64,000 nt of DNA from Bizionia saleffrena (GCF_008086175.1 NZ_VSKM01000006.1:153081-217080); one strand, 5' to 3'; positions 44,946-57,749 are shown, counted from the first letter of the stretch. Made by a program: numbers and translations. Notes: generated by a model from the letters alone, not told the origin.

Positions 44946-46133
44946 ATGGCAAAGGCAACTTTCGATCGTTCAAAACCACACTTAAATATTGGTACAATTG
45001 GACACGTAGATCACGGTAAAACAACTTTAACTGCTGCTATTACTAAAGTATTAGCTGATGCAGGGTATTCAGAAGCGAGATCTTTTGATCAAATTGATAA
45101 CGCACCAGAAGAAAAAGAAAGAGGTATTACAATTAATACATCTCACGTAGAATATGCAACACTAAACCGTCACTATGCGCACGTTGACTGTCCAGGTCAC
45201 GCGGATTACGTAAAGAACATGGTAACAGGTGCTGCACAGATGGATGGTGCTATCTTAGTCGTTGCGGCTACAGATGGTCCAATGCCACAAACTCGTGAGC
45301 ATATCTTATTAGGTCGTCAAGTAGGTATCCCAAGAATCGTTGTATTCTTAAACAAGGTGGATATGGTTGATGATGAAGAACTTTTAGAATTAGTAGACAT
45401 GGAAGTTAGAGAATTACTTTCTTTCTATGATTACGATGGTGATAACGGACCTGTTGTTTCAGGATCTGCACTAGGCGCACTTAACGGTGAGCAAAAATGG
45501 GTTGATACTGTTTTAGAATTAATGGAAGCGGTTGATAACTGGATTGAAGAGCCAGAAAGAGAGATTGATAAACCTTTCTTAATGCCTATCGAGGATGTAT
45601 TCTCTATTACAGGTCGTGGAACTGTAGCAACAGGACGTATCGAAACAGGTATTGGTAAAACAGGAGATCCAGTAGAAATAATTGGTATGGGAGCTGCAAA
45701 GTTAACCTCTACAATTACAGGTATCGAAATGTTCCGTCAAATATTAGATAGAGGTGAGGCTGGAGATAATGCAGGTATCTTATTAAGAGGGATTGAGAAA
45801 TCTCAAATTTCTAGAGGAATGGTAATCTGTAAGCCAGGTTCTGTAACACCACACGCTAAATTTAAAGCTGAGGTTTATATCCTTAAAAAAGAAGAAGGTG
45901 GACGTCATACTCCATTCCATACTAACTACCGTCCTCAATTTTATGTTCGTACAACGGATGTAACAGGAAACATTTCACTTCCAGAAGGAGTTGAGATGGT
46001 GATGCCTGGAGATAACTTAACTATTCACGTTGAGTTAATTCAAGCAATTGCGATGAATGTTGGTCTTCGTTTCGCTATACGTGAAGGAGGAAGAACAGTT
46101 GGAGCTGGTCAGGTAACTGAAATTTTAGACTAA
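44946..46133 (+). CDS. tuf: Elongation factor Tu
   Basis: EF-Tu delivers aminoacyl-tRNA to the ribosome as a GTP complex. The 395-aa protein shows [29 protein letters not shown], the switch [14 protein letters not shown] and the domain 2/3 motifs up to [14 protein letters not shown]. It follows four tRNA genes and is followed by tRNA-Trp, the classical thrT-tyrU-glyT-thrU-tufB order of bacteria. It is probably cotranscribed with all of them. Confidence 0.99.
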   Translation: MAKATFDRSKPHLNIGTIGHVDHGKTTLTAAITKVLADAGYSEARSFDQIDNAPEEKERGITINTSHVEYATLNRHYAHVDCPGHADYVKNMVTGAAQMDGAILVVAATDGPMPQTREHILLGRQVGIPRIVVFLNKVDMVDDEELLELVDMEVRELLSFYDYDGDNGPVVSGSALGALNGEQKWVDTVLELMEAVDNWIEEPEREIDKPFLMPIEDVFSITGRGTVATGRIETGIGKTGDPVEIIGMGAAKLTSTITGIEMFRQILDRGEAGDNAGILLRGIEKSQISRGMVICKPGSVTPHAKFKAEVYILKKEEGGRHTPFHTNYRPQFYVRTTDVTGNISLPEGVEMVMPGDNLTIHVELIQAIAMNVGLRFAIREGGRTVGAGQVTEILD

Positions 46134-46155
46134 AATAGTCTCAAAAATATAAGGT

Positions 46156-46189
46156 TAAGGTGTCTAAAGTAATCAAGACACCTTAGCTT
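46156..46189 (+). terminator. Hairpin after tuf
   Basis: TAAGGTGTCT (46156-46165)/AGACACCTTA (46176-46185), loop of 10 nt, with a short T run. It separates tuf from tRNA-Trp and may act as partial terminator or processing signal. Confidence 0.5.
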
Positions 46190-46195
46190 TTATCT

Positions 46196-46268
46196 ACGGG
46201 TTTAGCTCAGTTGGTAGAGCACTGGTCTCCAAAACCAGGTGTCGGGAGTTCGAGTCTCTCAACCCGTG
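46196..46268 (+). tRNA. tRNA-Trp (CCA)
   Basis: Acceptor ACGGGTT/AACCCGT, anticodon loop CTCCAAA (anticodon CCA), T-arm GGGAGTTCGAGTCTCTC; 73 nt. Its place between tuf and secE is conserved in bacteria. Confidence 0.95.
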
Positions 46269-46319
46269 CAAATTAAAAATGATAACGTTTAAATTTATCT
46301 TTTAAAAAATAGATTAAAA

Positions 46320-46517
46320 ATGGCTGGAATAGTAAATTACGTAAAAGAATCATTTGGCGAATTGAAAAACAATGTGACTTGGACTCCTTGGTCTGAGGCT
46401 CAAAGCTTAACTATTTTGGTTGCTGTATTTTCAATTATATTCTCTTTAGCAATATGGGGAGTAGATTCTGTTTTCAGCAAAGTGGTAAGTTTTTATTTTA
46501 GTGTAATAAACGGATAA
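46320..46517 (+). CDS. secE: Preprotein translocase subunit SecE
   Basis: The 65-aa single-helix form of SecE: an amphipathic N-terminal part (IVNYVKESFGELKNNVTWTP) and one membrane helix (about 36-58). It clamps SecY in the SecYEG channel. The WTPW motif at the start of the transmembrane region fits the family. It is followed by nusG after 11 bp, as in most bacteria. Confidence 0.95.
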   Translation: MAGIVNYVKESFGELKNNVTWTPWSEAQSLTILVAVFSIIFSLAIWGVDSVFSKVVSFYFSVING

Positions 46518-46528
46518 GATAAGTATTT

Positions 46529-47083
46529 ATGGCTGAAGTAGGAGAGAAAAAATGGTACGTTGTAAGAGCGGTAAGTGGTCAAGAACATAAAATAAAAACC
46601 TACATCGAGAATGAAATTGCTCGTTTAGGAAAGCAAGACTATGTAGAGCAAGTATTAGTTCCTACAGAGAATGTTGTTCAAATTCGTAACGGTAAGAAAA
46701 TAACCAAAGAAAAGGTGTATTTTAGCGGTTACATTATGATAAAAGCCAACTTATCAGGAGAAATTCCACATATTATAAGGTCTATAACTAATGTTATTGG
46801 TTTCCTAGGGGCAACAAAAGGAGGAGATCCATTACCGTTACGACAATCTGAAGTAAACAGAATGTTAGGTAAAGTAGATGAATTGACAGTAGATACAGAT
46901 GCACACGTTGCAATTCCTTTTACAAAGGGAGAGACTGTAAAAGTAATAGATGGGCCATTCAATGGATTTGATGGTGTTATTGAAAACATAAACGAAGAGA
47001 AACGCAAGCTTGAAGTGATGGTGAAGATTTTTGGAAGAAAGACACCATTAGAATTAAGCTATATGCAAGTTGAAAAAATATAA
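46529..47083 (+). CDS. nusG: Transcription termination/antitermination factor NusG
   Basis: The 184-aa protein has the NGN domain (KKWYVVRAVSGQEHKIKTYIE, FSGYIMIKA) and the C-terminal KOW domain (FTKGETVKVIDGPFNGFDGVI). NusG links RNA polymerase to Rho or to the ribosome. Gene order secE-nusG-rplK supports the call. Confidence 0.97.
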   Translation: MAEVGEKKWYVVRAVSGQEHKIKTYIENEIARLGKQDYVEQVLVPTENVVQIRNGKKITKEKVYFSGYIMIKANLSGEIPHIIRSITNVIGFLGATKGGDPLPLRQSEVNRMLGKVDELTVDTDAHVAIPFTKGETVKVIDGPFNGFDGVIENINEEKRKLEVMVKIFGRKTPLELSYMQVEKI

Positions 47084-47105
47084 TAATTGTTACAATAAAG
47101 ATGGG

Positions 47106-47135
47106 ATTAATCTAAGCTTCCAAAAATAGATTAAT
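47106..47135 (+). promoter_or_regulatory. Hairpin in the rplK leader
   Basis: ATTAATCTA (47106-47114)/TAGATTAAT (47127-47135) with a 12-nt loop in the gap between nusG and rplK. It could be a site of ribosomal-protein autoregulation or an RNase site; no T tract follows. Confidence 0.4.
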
Positions 47136-47155
47136 GCCGAACTAAATTATTAAAA

Positions 47156-47596
47156 ATGGCAAAAGAATTAAGTAAAGTAGTTAAGTTACAAGTAAGGGGA
47201 GGTGCAGCGAATCCGTCGCCACCGGTTGGACCCGCTTTAGGTGCTGCTGGAGTTAACATCATGGAGTTCTGTAAGCAATTTAACGCTAGAACCCAGGATA
47301 AATCTGGTAAAATATTACCGGTTGTTATTTCTGTGTACAAAGACAAATCGTTTGAATTTGTTATCAAAACACCTCCAGCTGCAGTACAATTATTAGAAGC
47401 GGCCAAACAAAAAAAAGGATCAGGTGAACCACATGCACGTAAAATTGCAAAGGTATCTTGGGATCAAGTAAAAACTATAGCAGAAGATAAAATGCCCGAT
47501 TTAAATGCATTTAACATAGAATCGGCTATGAAAATGATTGCTGGAACTGCGAGATCTATGGGTATAACTGTTAAAGGTGGTCAAGCACCTAATTAA
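47156..47596 (+). CDS. rplK: 50S ribosomal protein L11
   Basis: The 146-aa L11 is recognised by [21 protein letters not shown] at the N-terminus, ... FCKQFNART and the C-terminal rRNA-binding [19 protein letters not shown]. It binds the GTPase-associated centre of 23S rRNA. In the rplKAJL order. Confidence 0.98.
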   Translation: MAKELSKVVKLQVRGGAANPSPPVGPALGAAGVNIMEFCKQFNARTQDKSGKILPVVISVYKDKSFEFVIKTPPAAVQLLEAAKQKKGSGEPHARKIAKVSWDQVKTIAEDKMPDLNAFNIESAMKMIAGTARSMGITVKGGQAPN

Positions 47597-47616
47597 CCTA
47601 AAAAGATTTTAAAAAA

Positions 47617-48306
47617 ATGGCAAGAATAACAAAGAAACAAAAAGAAGCAGTAGCTAAAATCGAAAAGGATAAAGTATATTCTTTAACTGAAGCTTCAGTT
47701 TTAATAAAAGAAATTACTAACACTAAATTTGATGCGTCTGTAGACTTAGCTGTACGTTTAGGAGTAGATCCTAGAAAAGCTAACCAAATGGTAAGAGGTG
47801 TTGTATCTCTTCCTCATGGAACAGGTAAAGATGTGAAAGTATTAGCATTAGTTACTCCAGACAAAGAAGCAGAAGCTAAAGAAGCTGGAGCAGATTTCGT
47901 TGGTTTAGACGAGTACCTTGATAAAATAAAAAATGGTTGGACAGATGTAGATGTAATTATTACTATGCCAAGTGTTATGGGTAAATTAGGACCTTTAGGA
48001 CGTGTATTAGGACCTCGTGGTTTAATGCCGAATCCTAAAACGGGTACTGTAACTATGGATATAGCTAAAGCGGTTACTGAAGTGAAAGCAGGTAAGATTG
48101 ATTTTAGAGTTGATAAAACAGGAATCGTTCACGCAGCAATCGGTAAAGCTTCTTTTAGTGCTGATAAGATTCAAGAAAATGCAAACGAATTATTAACAAC
48201 ATTAATGAAACTTAAACCAACTGCGGCAAAAGGAATCTACGTGAAGAGCATTTATATGTCTAGCACAATGAGTCCAAGTATCGCTGTTGACACTAAAATT
48301 GGTTAG
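47617..48306 (+). CDS. rplA: 50S ribosomal protein L1
   Basis: The 229-aa L1 has [20 protein letters not shown], the [10 protein letters not shown] motif and [20 protein letters not shown]1 forms the L1 stalk and often represses its own L11-L1 mRNA; the leader hairpin near 47106 could be relevant. It lies 20 bp after rplK. Confidence 0.98.
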   Translation: MARITKKQKEAVAKIEKDKVYSLTEASVLIKEITNTKFDASVDLAVRLGVDPRKANQMVRGVVSLPHGTGKDVKVLALVTPDKEAEAKEAGADFVGLDEYLDKIKNGWTDVDVIITMPSVMGKLGPLGRVLGPRGLMPNPKTGTVTMDIAKAVTEVKAGKIDFRVDKTGIVHAAIGKASFSADKIQENANELLTTLMKLKPTAAKGIYVKSIYMSSTMSPSIAVDTKIG

Positions 48307-48324
48307 TAGTTAAAACTTTATATT

Positions 48325-48846
48325 ATGACAAGAGAAGAAAAAGCACTAGTAATTGAAGAATTAACTGCACAATTAGCAGAGAACGCTAACATTTATTTAG
48401 CGGATATCTCAGGGTTAAACGCAGTAAGCACTTCAAATTTACGTCGTGCATGCTTTAAAGCAGACATAAAATTAGCAGTAGTAAAAAATACGCTACTTTC
48501 AAAAGCAATGGAAGCTTCAGATAGAGAGTTTGGAGACTTACCAGCAACTTTAAAAGGAAATACATCAGTAATGTACTCTGAAACTGGAAACGCTCCAGCG
48601 AAGGTTATTAAAGCTTTTAGAAAAAAATCAGATAAGCCTCTATTAAAAGGAGCTTTTATTGAAGAAACAGTTTATATTGGGGATGACCAATTAGACGCTT
48701 TAGTCGATATTAAATCTAGAGAAGAATTAATTGGTGATATCATAGGATCATTACAAGCACCAGCTCAGAACGTTGTTTCTGCACTTAAATCAAGTGGAGA
48801 GAAACTTTCTGGAATTCTTAAAACATTATCTCAGAAAGAGGGATAG
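48325..48846 (+). CDS. rplJ: 50S ribosomal protein L10
   Basis: The 173-aa L10 anchors L7/L12 dimers on the stalk. Motifs: ANIYLADISGLNAVSTSNLRR, KLAVVKNTLLSKAM, and a C-terminal helical spine (QAPAQNVVSALKSSGEKLSG). It is 18 bp from rplA, and a 61-bp gap leads to rplL. Confidence 0.97.
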   Translation: MTREEKALVIEELTAQLAENANIYLADISGLNAVSTSNLRRACFKADIKLAVVKNTLLSKAMEASDREFGDLPATLKGNTSVMYSETGNAPAKVIKAFRKKSDKPLLKGAFIEETVYIGDDQLDALVDIKSREELIGDIIGSLQAPAQNVVSALKSSGEKLSGILKTLSQKEG

Positions 48847-48907
48847 TCAAATAAGTACGCACTTATACAAATATATATTAAATTAAAATTATTAAAACGG
48901 TAGAAAA

Positions 48908-49282
48908 ATGGCAGATTTAAAAGATTTCGCAGAACAATTAGTTAACCTTACAGTAAAAGAAGTTAACGAATTAGCAACTATATTAAAAGATGAATACGGT
49001 ATCGAACCAGCTGCTGCTGCAGTAACAATGGCAGGTCCAGCTGCAGGTGGCGAAGACGCTGCTGAAGCTCAGACTGAATTTGATGTTATTTTAAAAGCGG
49101 CAGGTAGCGCTAAGTTGGCTGTTGTAAAATTAGTTAAAGAATTAACTGGTTTAGGTTTAAAAGAAGCAAAAGGTTTAGTGGACGATGCACCAAGCCCAGT
49201 TAAAGAAGCTGTTTCTAAAGACGAAGCTGAAGCATTAAAAGCTCAGTTAGAAGAAGCAGGAGCAGAGGTTGAGCTTAAGTAA
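48908..49282 (+). CDS. rplL: 50S ribosomal protein L7/L12
   Basis: The 124-aa L7/L12 has an N-terminal dimerisation helix, an Ala-rich hinge (residues 36-55) and a C-terminal domain ([34 protein letters not shown]). It recruits translation factors. It is followed by a hairpin and rpoB. Confidence 0.98.
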   Translation: MADLKDFAEQLVNLTVKEVNELATILKDEYGIEPAAAAVTMAGPAAGGEDAAEAQTEFDVILKAAGSAKLAVVKLVKELTGLGLKEAKGLVDDAPSPVKEAVSKDEAEALKAQLEEAGAEVELK

Positions 49283-49311
49283 GCTTTACACAGACAATTA
49301 ACAAAGGTTTA

Positions 49312-49341
49312 GGTCTAGGGCAGTGCTCTCAGACCTAGACC
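49312..49341 (+). promoter_or_regulatory. Attenuator-like hairpin between rplL and rpoB
   Basis: A perfect 8-bp stem, GGTCTAGG (49312-49319)/CCTAGACC (49334-49341), 14-nt loop, no T tract. This matches the place of the partial terminator that reduces rpoBC transcription relative to the ribosomal genes in other bacteria. Confidence 0.6.
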
Positions 49342-49405
49342 ATTTGTCGTATATAGCCGCGAGCTATAAACAAACATTTTTTTTTAATCAAAATTTCGTC
49401 CATTG

Positions 49406-52400
49406 ATGTTAGTAACACAAGCTGAAAGATTAAATTTCTCGTCTATTATCAATAGAACTGAGTATCCAGATTTTATGGATATTCAAATAAAGTCCTTCCA
49501 GGATTTTTTCCAGTTAGAAACAAAATCTGAAGAAAGAGGTGATGAAGGGCTTTATAATACCTTTCTAGAAAACTTTCCAATAACAGACACTCGTAATCAA
49601 TTCGTATTAGAATTCTTAGATTACTTCATAGATCCACCAAGATACAGCATAGAAGAATGTATCGAGCGTGGGCTTACTTATAGCGTTCCACTTAAAGCAA
49701 GGTTAAAACTGTATTGTACAGATCCTGAACATGAAGATTTTGAAACGATCGTTCAAGATGTATACTTAGGTACTATACCCTATATGACACCTTCAGGTAC
49801 ATTCTGTATTAACGGTGCAGAGCGTGTGGTTGTATCTCAATTACACAGATCACCAGGTGTTTTCTTTGGTCAGTCTTTCCATGCTAATGGTACAAAATTA
49901 TATTCAGCAAGAGTTATTCCTTTTAAAGGGTCTTGGATTGAGTTCGCTACTGATATTAATCAAGTGATGTATGCGTACATTGATAGAAAGAAAAAATTAC
50001 CAGTAACAACATTGTTTAGAGCTATTGGCTTTGAACGTGATAAAGATATTTTAGAGATCTTTGATTTAGCTGAAGAAGTTAAAGTTTCAAAATCTGGTCT
50101 TAAAAAATATTTAGGACGCAAATTAGCTGCACGTGTATTAAATACGTGGCATGAGGATTTCGTAGACGAGGATACAGGTGAAGTTGTATCTATCGAAAGA
50201 AATGAAATAGTATTGGACCGTGATACTGTTTTAGATAAAGATAACGTCGAAGAAATTTTAGAAGTAGGGGTTAAAACTATTCTTTTACATAAAGAAAGTG
50301 CAGAACAAGGCGATTACGCTATTATTCATAACACGCTTCAAAAAGATCCAACAAACTCAGAAAAAGAGGCTGTTGAACATATTTACCGTCAACTACGTAA
50401 TGCAGAGCCGCCAGATGAAGAGACTGCACGTGGTATTATAGACAAATTATTCTTTAGTGACCAACGTTACTCTTTAGGAGAGGTAGGACGTTATAGAATG
50501 AATAAAAAATTACAGTTGGATATTGGAATGGATAAGCAAGTGCTTACCAAAATTGATATCATTACTATTATAAAATATTTAATCGAATTAATTAACTCTA
50601 AAGCAGAGATTGATGATATTGATCACTTATCTAACCGTCGTGTACGTACAGTAGGAGAACAATTATCTCAACAATTTGGAGTTGGTTTAGCGCGTATGGC
50701 GCGTACTATTCGTGAGCGTATGAACGTTCGTGATAACGAGGTGTTTACACCTATAGATTTAATTAATGCAAAGACCTTATCTTCAGTAATTAATTCCTTC
50801 TTTGGCACGAACCAGTTATCTCAATTTATGGATCAAACTAATCCTTTAGCCGAAATTACGCACAAGCGTCGTTTATCAGCATTAGGACCAGGAGGTTTGT
50901 CGAGAGAAAGAGCAGGATTCGAAGTACGTGATGTTCACTATACGCACTATGGTCGTTTATGTCCAATTGAAACTCCTGAGGGACCAAACATTGGATTAAT
51001 ATCGTCACTATCTGTATTTGCTAAGGTAAACTCGATGGGTTTCATCGAAACACCATACCGTAAGGTAACAAATGGAGTTGTAGATATTAATAGCGAACCT
51101 ATATATTTAAGTGCCGAAGAAGAGGAAGAGAAATTAATCGCTCAAGCAACGGTAAAAGTTGATGAGAACGGTAAAATTCTTCACGATAAAGTTATTGCAC
51201 GAATGGAAGGTGACTTTCCGGTAATTGATCCTTCAAAGGTTGATTATACAGATGTTGCACCAAACCAAATTTCGTCAATTTCGGCTTCTTTAATTCCTTT
51301 CTTAGAACATGATGATGCCAATCGTGCATTGATGGGATCTAATATGATGCGTCAGGCCGTACCATTATTACGTCCGCAGGCACCAATTGTTGGAACCGGA
51401 TTAGAAAGAAAAGTAGCATCAGATTCTCGTGTTTTAATTAATGCACAAGGACCAGGTGTTGTACAATATGTAGATGCTAACGAAATCGTTATCAAATACG
51501 AAAGAAGCGAGGATGAAGCTAAAGTTAGTTTTGAGAGCGATACGAAGTCTTATCCCTTAGTAAAGTTTAGAAAAACAAACCAAGGAACCTCTATTAACTT
51601 ACAAGCAATTGTTAAGAAAGGAGATAAAGTTTCTAAAGGACAAGTATTATCTCAAGGGTATGCGACTGAAAAAGGAGAACTTGCCTTAGGACGAAATATG
51701 AAAGTGGCCTTTATGCCTTGGAAAGGGTATAATTTTGAGGATGCCATTGTAATTTCAGAAAAAGTGGTGCGTGAAGATATCTTTACGTCTATACATATTG
51801 ATGAGTATTCTCTTGATGTAAGAGATACAAAACTAGGTAATGAAGAGTTAACAAACGATATTCCTAACGTTTCTGAAGAGGCTACTAAAGACCTTGATGA
51901 AAACGGAATGATTCGTATTGGAGCAGAGGTGAAACCTGGAGATATCTTAATTGGAAAAATTACGCCAAAAGGTGAAAGTGATCCAACTCCAGAAGAAAAA
52001 CTATTACGTGCTATTTTTGGTGACAAAGCTGGTGATGTGAAAGATGCTTCATTAAAAGCATCTCCTTCATTACATGGGGTTGTTATTAATAAAAAATTAT
52101 TTGCTCGTGCGGTTAAAGATAAACGTAAGAGAGCTCAGGATAAAGAAGATATCTCTCAATTAGAGAAACTTTACAATACAAAATTTGATGAACTTCAGGC
52201 TTTATTAGTCGATAAGTTATTCACTATTGTAGGAGGTAAAACTTCTCAAGGTATCTTTAACGATTTAGGAGAAGAAGTATTACCAAAAGGTAAGAAATTC
52301 ACCCTTAAAATGTTAAATGCTGTCGACGATTATACACACTTAACAGGTGGTACTTGGACTACAGATGAGCACACAAATAAACTAATAGCTGATTTAATTC

Positions 52401-53218
52401 ACAACTATAAAATAAAAGAGAACGATTTACAAGGTTCACTACGTCGTGAGAAGTTTACTATTTCGGTAGGAGATGAATTACCAGCAGGTATCATTAAACT
52501 TGCAAAAGTATATGTTGCTAAGAAACGTAAACTTAAAGTCGGTGATAAAATGGCAGGACGTCACGGTAACAAAGGTATTGTTGCGCGTATCGTTCGTCAA
52601 GAAGATATGCCTTTCTTAGAAGATGGAACTCCTGTAGACATCGTATTAAATCCACTTGGTGTACCATCTCGTATGAACATTGGGCAAATTTATGAAACTG
52701 TATTAGGATGGGCCGGTCAAGATTTAGGACGTACGTTTGCAACACCAATTTTTGATGGTGCAACAATCGATCAAATTAACGAATTTACAGACAAAGCTGG
52801 AATTCCAAGATACGGACATACCTACTTATATGATGGAGGAACAGGACAACGTTTTGACCAACCTGCAACTGTTGGAGTTATTTATATGCTGAAATTAGGG
52901 CATATGGTGGACGATAAAATGCACGCACGTTCTATAGGACCATACTCATTAATTACACAACAACCTCTTGGTGGTAAAGCACAATTTGGTGGTCAACGTT
53001 TTGGAGAGATGGAAGTATGGGCACTAGAGGCATACGGTGCATCGAGTACTCTAAGAGAAATCTTAACAGTAAAATCTGATGATGTTGTTGGTAGAGCTAA
53101 AACTTACGAGGCAATCGTAAAAGGTGAGCCAATGCCAGATCCAGGATTACCAGAATCTTTCAACGTACTTATGCACGAATTGAAAGGATTAGGATTAGAC
53201 ATTAGATTAGAAGAATAA
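49406..53218 (+). CDS. rpoB: DNA-directed RNA polymerase subunit beta
   Basis: The 1270-aa RpoB has the Bacteroidota length. The rifampicin region shows [20 protein letters not shown] and [19 protein letters not shown], followed by [18 protein letters not shown]. The C-terminus has [21 protein letters not shown] start at ATG 49406 rather than the TTG at 49403. Position 51.7-52.0 kb holds the [17 protein letters not shown] stretch. It is cotranscribed with rpoC after 79 bp. Confidence 0.99.
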   Translation: MLVTQAERLNFSSIINRTEYPDFMDIQIKSFQDFFQLETKSEERGDEGLYNTFLENFPITDTRNQFVLEFLDYFIDPPRYSIEECIERGLTYSVPLKARLKLYCTDPEHEDFETIVQDVYLGTIPYMTPSGTFCINGAERVVVSQLHRSPGVFFGQSFHANGTKLYSARVIPFKGSWIEFATDINQVMYAYIDRKKKLPVTTLFRAIGFERDKDILEIFDLAEEVKVSKSGLKKYLGRKLAARVLNTWHEDFVDEDTGEVVSIERNEIVLDRDTVLDKDNVEEILEVGVKTILLHKESAEQGDYAIIHNTLQKDPTNSEKEAVEHIYRQLRNAEPPDEETARGIIDKLFFSDQRYSLGEVGRYRMNKKLQLDIGMDKQVLTKIDIITIIKYLIELINSKAEIDDIDHLSNRRVRTVGEQLSQQFGVGLARMARTIRERMNVRDNEVFTPIDLINAKTLSSVINSFFGTNQLSQFMDQTNPLAEITHKRRLSALGPGGLSRERAGFEVRDVHYTHYGRLCPIETPEGPNIGLISSLSVFAKVNSMGFIETPYRKVTNGVVDINSEPIYLSAEEEEEKLIAQATVKVDENGKILHDKVIARMEGDFPVIDPSKVDYTDVAPNQISSISASLIPFLEHDDANRALMGSNMMRQAVPLLRPQAPIVGTGLERKVASDSRVLINAQGPGVVQYVDANEIVIKYERSEDEAKVSFESDTKSYPLVKFRKTNQGTSINLQAIVKKGDKVSKGQVLSQGYATEKGELALGRNMKVAFMPWKGYNFEDAIVISEKVVREDIFTSIHIDEYSLDVRDTKLGNEELTNDIPNVSEEATKDLDENGMIRIGAEVKPGDILIGKITPKGESDPTPEEKLLRAIFGDKAGDVKDASLKASPSLHGVVINKKLFARAVKDKRKRAQDKEDISQLEKLYNTKFDELQALLVDKLFTIVGGKTSQGIFNDLGEEVLPKGKKFTLKMLNAVDDYTHLTGGTWTTDEHTNKLIADLIHNYKIKENDLQGSLRREKFTISVGDELPAGIIKLAKVYVAKKRKLKVGDKMAGRHGNKGIVARIVRQEDMPFLEDGTPVDIVLNPLGVPSRMNIGQIYETVLGWAGQDLGRTFATPIFDGATIDQINEFTDKAGIPRYGHTYLYDGGTGQRFDQPATVGVIYMLKLGHMVDDKMHARSIGPYSLITQQPLGGKAQFGGQRFGEMEVWALEAYGASSTLREILTVKSDDVVGRAKTYEAIVKGEPMPDPGLPESFNVLMHELKGLGLDIRLEE

Positions 53219-53223
53219 TAGAT

Positions 53224-53243
53224 ATTCCCGCGGAAGCGGGAAT
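53224..53243 (+). promoter_or_regulatory. GC-rich hairpin between rpoB and rpoC
   Basis: ATTCCCGC/GCGGGAAT closed by a GGAA tetraloop (GNRA type), then CTTTTA. It is a possible processing or pausing site in the rpoBC mRNA. Confidence 0.5.
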
Positions 53244-53297
53244 CTTTTAGATTGAAGTGCAACCTTCAACTATAAAACAACAAAAGTATTCAGCATT

Positions 53298-56200
53298 ATG
53301 GCAAGAAAACAAGATAAGAATACAGTACAGAGGTTTAATAAAATCTCAATTGGTTTAGCGTCACCAGAGTCTATTTTAGCAGAGTCTAGAGGTGAAGTTC
53401 TAAAACCTGAAACTATTAATTATCGTACACATAAACCAGAAAGAGATGGTTTATTCTGTGAGCGTATTTTTGGTCCTGTAAAAGACTACGAATGTGCTTG
53501 TGGTAAATATAAAAGAATTCGCTACAAAGGTATTGTTTGTGACCGTTGTGGTGTAGAAGTAACAGAAAAGAAAGTACGTCGTGATAGAGTAGGACACATC
53601 AACTTAGTTGTGCCTGTGGCTCATATCTGGTATTTCCGTTCTTTACCTAACAAAATAGGTTATTTATTAGGGTTACCATCTAAGAAATTAGATATGATTA
53701 TATACTACGAACGTTATGTAGTTATACAACCAGGTAATGCTAAAAATGCCGAAGGAGAACCATTACAAAAAATGGATTTCTTAACTGAAGAAGAGTATCT
53801 AAATATTATGGAAACTCTTCCTCAAGATAATAATTACCTTGAAGATTCAGACCCTAATAAGTTTATCGCTAAAATGGGAGCTGAATGTTTAATTGAATTA
53901 TTATCAAGAATTGATTTAGACACTTTATCTTACGAATTACGTCATAAAGCCAATACAGAAACGTCTAAACAACGTAAAACTGAAGCTTTAAAACGTCTTC
54001 AAGTAGTTGAAGCATTACGTGAGTCTAATTTAAACAGAGAGAATCGTCCAGAATGGATGATCTTGAAAGTGGTGCCAATTATTCCACCAGAATTAAGACC
54101 TTTAGTGCCTTTAGATGGTGGCCGTTTTGCGACTTCAGATTTAAATGATTTATACCGTCGTGTAATTATTAGAAACAATCGTCTTAAAAGATTAGTTGAA
54201 ATAAAAGCACCAGAGGTTATTTTACGTAATGAAAAACGTATGTTACAAGAATCTGTTGATTCATTGTTAGATAACACGCGTAAATCATCTGCTGTAAAAA
54301 CAGATTCTAACAGACCATTAAAATCACTTTCAGATTCACTTAAAGGTAAGCAAGGGCGTTTCCGTCAAAATTTACTTGGTAAGCGTGTTGATTATTCTGC
54401 ACGTTCTGTAATTGTTGTAGGACCAGAATTAAGATTATTCGAATGTGGTCTTCCTAAAAATATGGCTGCCGAACTTTACAAACCATTCATTATTCGTAAA
54501 TTAATCGAAAGAGGAATTGTAAAAACTGTAAAATCAGCTAAGAAAATAATAGACAAAAAAGAGCCTGTAGTTTGGGATATCTTGGAGAACGTTCTTAAAG
54601 GACATCCAGTATTACTAAATCGTGCTCCTACGCTTCACCGTTTAGGTATTCAGGCTTTCCAGCCAAAACTTATTGAAGGTAAAGCGATACAATTACACCC
54701 ATTAGTGTGTACAGCTTTTAATGCCGATTTCGATGGAGATCAAATGGCGGTGCATTTACCATTAGGACCAGAAGCTATTTTAGAATGTCAACTATTAATG
54801 TTGGCGTCTCATAATATCTTAAATCCAGCAAATGGTTCTCCAGTAACTGTACCTTCTCAGGATATGGTACTTGGTTTATATTATATGACCAAGTTACGTA
54901 CGTCTACACCTGAAGTTAAAGTAATAGGAGAGGGGCTAACTTTCTACTCTGCTGAAGAAGTAAACATTGCTTACAACGAGCAACGTGTAGATTTAAATGC
55001 GCAAATTAAAGTAAGAACAAAGGACTTTAACGAAGCAGGAGAATTAGTACTTCAAATTATTGAAACCACTGTAGGACGTGTACTCTTTAACGAAACAGTA
55101 CCAGCTGCAGCAGGATATATAAACGAAGTATTAACCAAAAAATCATTAAGAGATATTATTGGTGAAATACTTAAAGTAACAGGTGTACCAGCTACGGCTG
55201 ATTTCTTAGATGAAATTAAAACTTTAGGATACAAATTTGCATTCCAAGGTGGCCTTTCATTTAGTTTAGGAGATATTATTATTCCACCAGAAAAACAATC
55301 TATGATTGATGGTGCCAACGAGAAAGTCGATGGTATTATGGTGAATTACAACATGGGACTTATTACCAATAACGAACGTTACAACCAAGTTATTGATATC
55401 TGGACGTCTACAAATGCAGAACTTACAGAGCTATCTATGAAACGTATTCGAGAAGACCAACAAGGGTTTAACTCGGTATATATGATGCTTGATTCTGGAG
55501 CCCGTGGATCGAAAGAACAGATTCGTCAGTTAACAGGGATGCGTGGATTAATGGCGAAACCTAAAAAATCTAACGCCGGTGGTGGAGAGATTATTGAAAA
55601 TCCGATTTTATCTAACTTTAAGGAAGGACTTTCAATTTTAGAATACTTTATTTCTACGCACGGTGCGCGTAAAGGTCTTGCCGATACCGCATTAAAAACT
55701 GCCGATGCAGGATATTTAACACGTCGTTTAGTAGATGTCTCTCAAGATGTAATTGTAAACAGTGTAGACTGTGGTACATTAAGAGGTGTAGAAGTAACGC
55801 CGTTAAAGAAAAATGATGAAGTTGTTGAGAAATTACAAGAACGTATTGTTGGTCGTGTAGCGCTTAATGATGTTTTTAATCCTTTAACAGATGAGTTATT
55901 AGTGTCTGCAGGAGAACTTATTGATGATATTATTGCTGGTAAGATTGAAAAATCTCCAGTGGATAGCGTAGAAGTACGTTCGCCGTTAAGTTGTGAAGCC
56001 AAAAAAGGAATCTGTGCTAAATGTTACGGTCGTAACCTTGCAACCAATAAGATGGTGCAACGTGGTGAAGCCGTAGGTGTTGTGGCTGCACAATCTATTG
56101 GAGAGCCAGGAACACAGTTAACACTTCGTACATTCCACGTTGGTGGTATTGCAGGTAACATTTCGGAAGAAAATAAATTGGCTGTTAAATACGATGGTAA

Positions 56201-57599
56201 AGCAGAAATCGAAGAATTAAAAACTGTAAAAGGTCAAGATTCTGACGGTAATGACATAGATATCGTAATTTCTAGAACATCAGAACTTAAATTAGTAGAT
56301 AAGAAAACAGGAATTACATTAAGTACTAATAACATTCCTTATGGTTCTACTATTTTAGTTAAGAATGGAGACGCTTTAAAAGCAGGTGATGTTGTTTGTT
56401 CTTGGGATCCATATAACGGTGTAATTATTTCTGAATTTGCTGGTAAAGTGAGATATGAAAATATCGAACAGGGTATTACTTACCAAGTGGAAATTGATGA
56501 ACAAACTGGTTTCCAAGAGAAAGTAATTTCAGAATCTAGAAATAAAAAATTAATACCAACTCTAATTGTTGAAGACGGTAAAGGAAATCCATTCCGTTCA
56601 TACAATTTACCAGTGGGTGCCCATATTATGATTGACGATGGAGAAAAAGTTAAGATTGGTAAAATCTTAGTTAAAATCCCACGTAGATCGGCAAAATCAG
56701 GAGATATTACAGGAGGTCTTCCACGTGTAACAGAATTATTCGAAGCACGTAACCCTTCAAATCCAGCAGTTGTTAGTGCAATAGATGGTGTTGTATCTTT
56801 TGGTAAAATTAAGAGAGGTAATCGTGAGATTATTATAGAATCTAAATTAGGGGATATTAAGAAATACTTAGTAAAGTTATCAAGTCAGATTCTTGTACAA
56901 GAAAATGATTTCGTAAAAGCGGGTATGCCTTTATCTGATGGTTCTATTACACCAAACGATATCTTAAACATTAAAGGCCCAGCGGCGGTACAACAGTACT
57001 TAGTTAATGAGGTGCAAGAAGTGTATAGATTACAAGGTGTAAAAATTAACGATAAGCACTTTGAGGTTGTTGTAAGACAAATGATGCGTAAAGTTCGAAT
57101 TATTGACTCTGGAGATACCATCTTCTTAGAAGATCAATTGGTTCATAAAGCTGATTTTATTGAAGAAAACGACGAAATATTTGGTAAAAAAGTTGTTGAA
57201 AATGCAGGTGATTCTACGACCTTAAAAGAAGGGCAAATTATTACGCCTTTCGAATTAAGAGACGAGAATTCATTATTACGTCGCGAAGACAAAGCTTTAG
57301 TTGAAGCTAGAGATGCACAGCCGGCAACAGCAACGCCTATATTACAAGGTATTACAAGAGCTTCGTTACAAACGAAATCATTTATCTCTGCAGCTTCTTT
57401 CCAAGAAACAACAAAAGTTCTTAACGAAGCGGCGGTAGCAGGTAAAGTGGATCACTTAGAAGGTCTTAAAGAAAATGTAATTGTAGGACATAGAATTCCA
57501 GCAGGTACAGGAATGCGTACGTATGAAAACATTATCGTAGGATCTAAAGAAGAGTTTGACCAAATGATGCAAGCTAAAAAAGAAGTTAATTATAACTAA
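53298..57599 (+). CDS. rpoC: DNA-directed RNA polymerase subunit beta'
   Basis: The 1433-aa RpoC carries the first zinc site ([20 protein letters not shown]), the active-site [12 protein letters not shown] (the three Asp that hold Mg2+), the bridge/trigger region SDFKEGLS-like [20 protein letters not shown] and the second zinc set [13 protein letters not shown]. The Bacteroidota insertion at about 1000-1200 is present. It ends with a terminator 90 bp downstream. Confidence 0.99.
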   Translation: MARKQDKNTVQRFNKISIGLASPESILAESRGEVLKPETINYRTHKPERDGLFCERIFGPVKDYECACGKYKRIRYKGIVCDRCGVEVTEKKVRRDRVGHINLVVPVAHIWYFRSLPNKIGYLLGLPSKKLDMIIYYERYVVIQPGNAKNAEGEPLQKMDFLTEEEYLNIMETLPQDNNYLEDSDPNKFIAKMGAECLIELLSRIDLDTLSYELRHKANTETSKQRKTEALKRLQVVEALRESNLNRENRPEWMILKVVPIIPPELRPLVPLDGGRFATSDLNDLYRRVIIRNNRLKRLVEIKAPEVILRNEKRMLQESVDSLLDNTRKSSAVKTDSNRPLKSLSDSLKGKQGRFRQNLLGKRVDYSARSVIVVGPELRLFECGLPKNMAAELYKPFIIRKLIERGIVKTVKSAKKIIDKKEPVVWDILENVLKGHPVLLNRAPTLHRLGIQAFQPKLIEGKAIQLHPLVCTAFNADFDGDQMAVHLPLGPEAILECQLLMLASHNILNPANGSPVTVPSQDMVLGLYYMTKLRTSTPEVKVIGEGLTFYSAEEVNIAYNEQRVDLNAQIKVRTKDFNEAGELVLQIIETTVGRVLFNETVPAAAGYINEVLTKKSLRDIIGEILKVTGVPATADFLDEIKTLGYKFAFQGGLSFSLGDIIIPPEKQSMIDGANEKVDGIMVNYNMGLITNNERYNQVIDIWTSTNAELTELSMKRIREDQQGFNSVYMMLDSGARGSKEQIRQLTGMRGLMAKPKKSNAGGGEIIENPILSNFKEGLSILEYFISTHGARKGLADTALKTADAGYLTRRLVDVSQDVIVNSVDCGTLRGVEVTPLKKNDEVVEKLQERIVGRVALNDVFNPLTDELLVSAGELIDDIIAGKIEKSPVDSVEVRSPLSCEAKKGICAKCYGRNLATNKMVQRGEAVGVVAAQSIGEPGTQLTLRTFHVGGIAGNISEENKLAVKYDGKAEIEELKTVKGQDSDGNDIDIVISRTSELKLVDKKTGITLSTNNIPYGSTILVKNGDALKAGDVVCSWDPYNGVIISEFAGKVRYENIEQGITYQVEIDEQTGFQEKVISESRNKKLIPTLIVEDGKGNPFRSYNLPVGAHIMIDDGEKVKIGKILVKIPRRSAKSGDITGGLPRVTELFEARNPSNPAVVSAIDGVVSFGKIKRGNREIIIESKLGDIKKYLVKLSSQILVQENDFVKAGMPLSDGSITPNDILNIKGPAAVQQYLVNEVQEVYRLQGVKINDKHFEVVVRQMMRKVRIIDSGDTIFLEDQLVHKADFIEENDEIFGKKVVENAGDSTTLKEGQIITPFELRDENSLLRREDKALVEARDAQPATATPILQGITRASLQTKSFISAASFQETTKVLNEAAVAGKVDHLEGLKENVIVGHRIPAGTGMRTYENIIVGSKEEFDQMMQAKKEVNYN

Positions 57600-57690
57600 A
57601 TAAAACGTACCATTTAAGAGGTAAATATGTTTTGAATGGCACGCGTATAATTTATACCAACGCAGGTTGGGATAGTTCTTCAAATAATTA

Positions 57691-57722
57691 AAAAAGTCCT
57701 GCAGAGTATGCAGGACTTTTTT
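57691..57722 (+). terminator. rpoC terminator
   Basis: AAAAAGTCCTGCA/TGCAGGACTTTTTT with a 5-nt loop and a T tract; the end of the ribosomal protein/polymerase unit. Confidence 0.92.
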
Positions 57723-57749
57723 ATTTTAATAATTTTATTAATGATAAGA

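Noticed and set aside
51652..52026. Minus-strand 124-aa frame inside rpoB
   Set aside because: Antisense of a conserved rpoB region; Ser-rich translation typical of a shadow frame.
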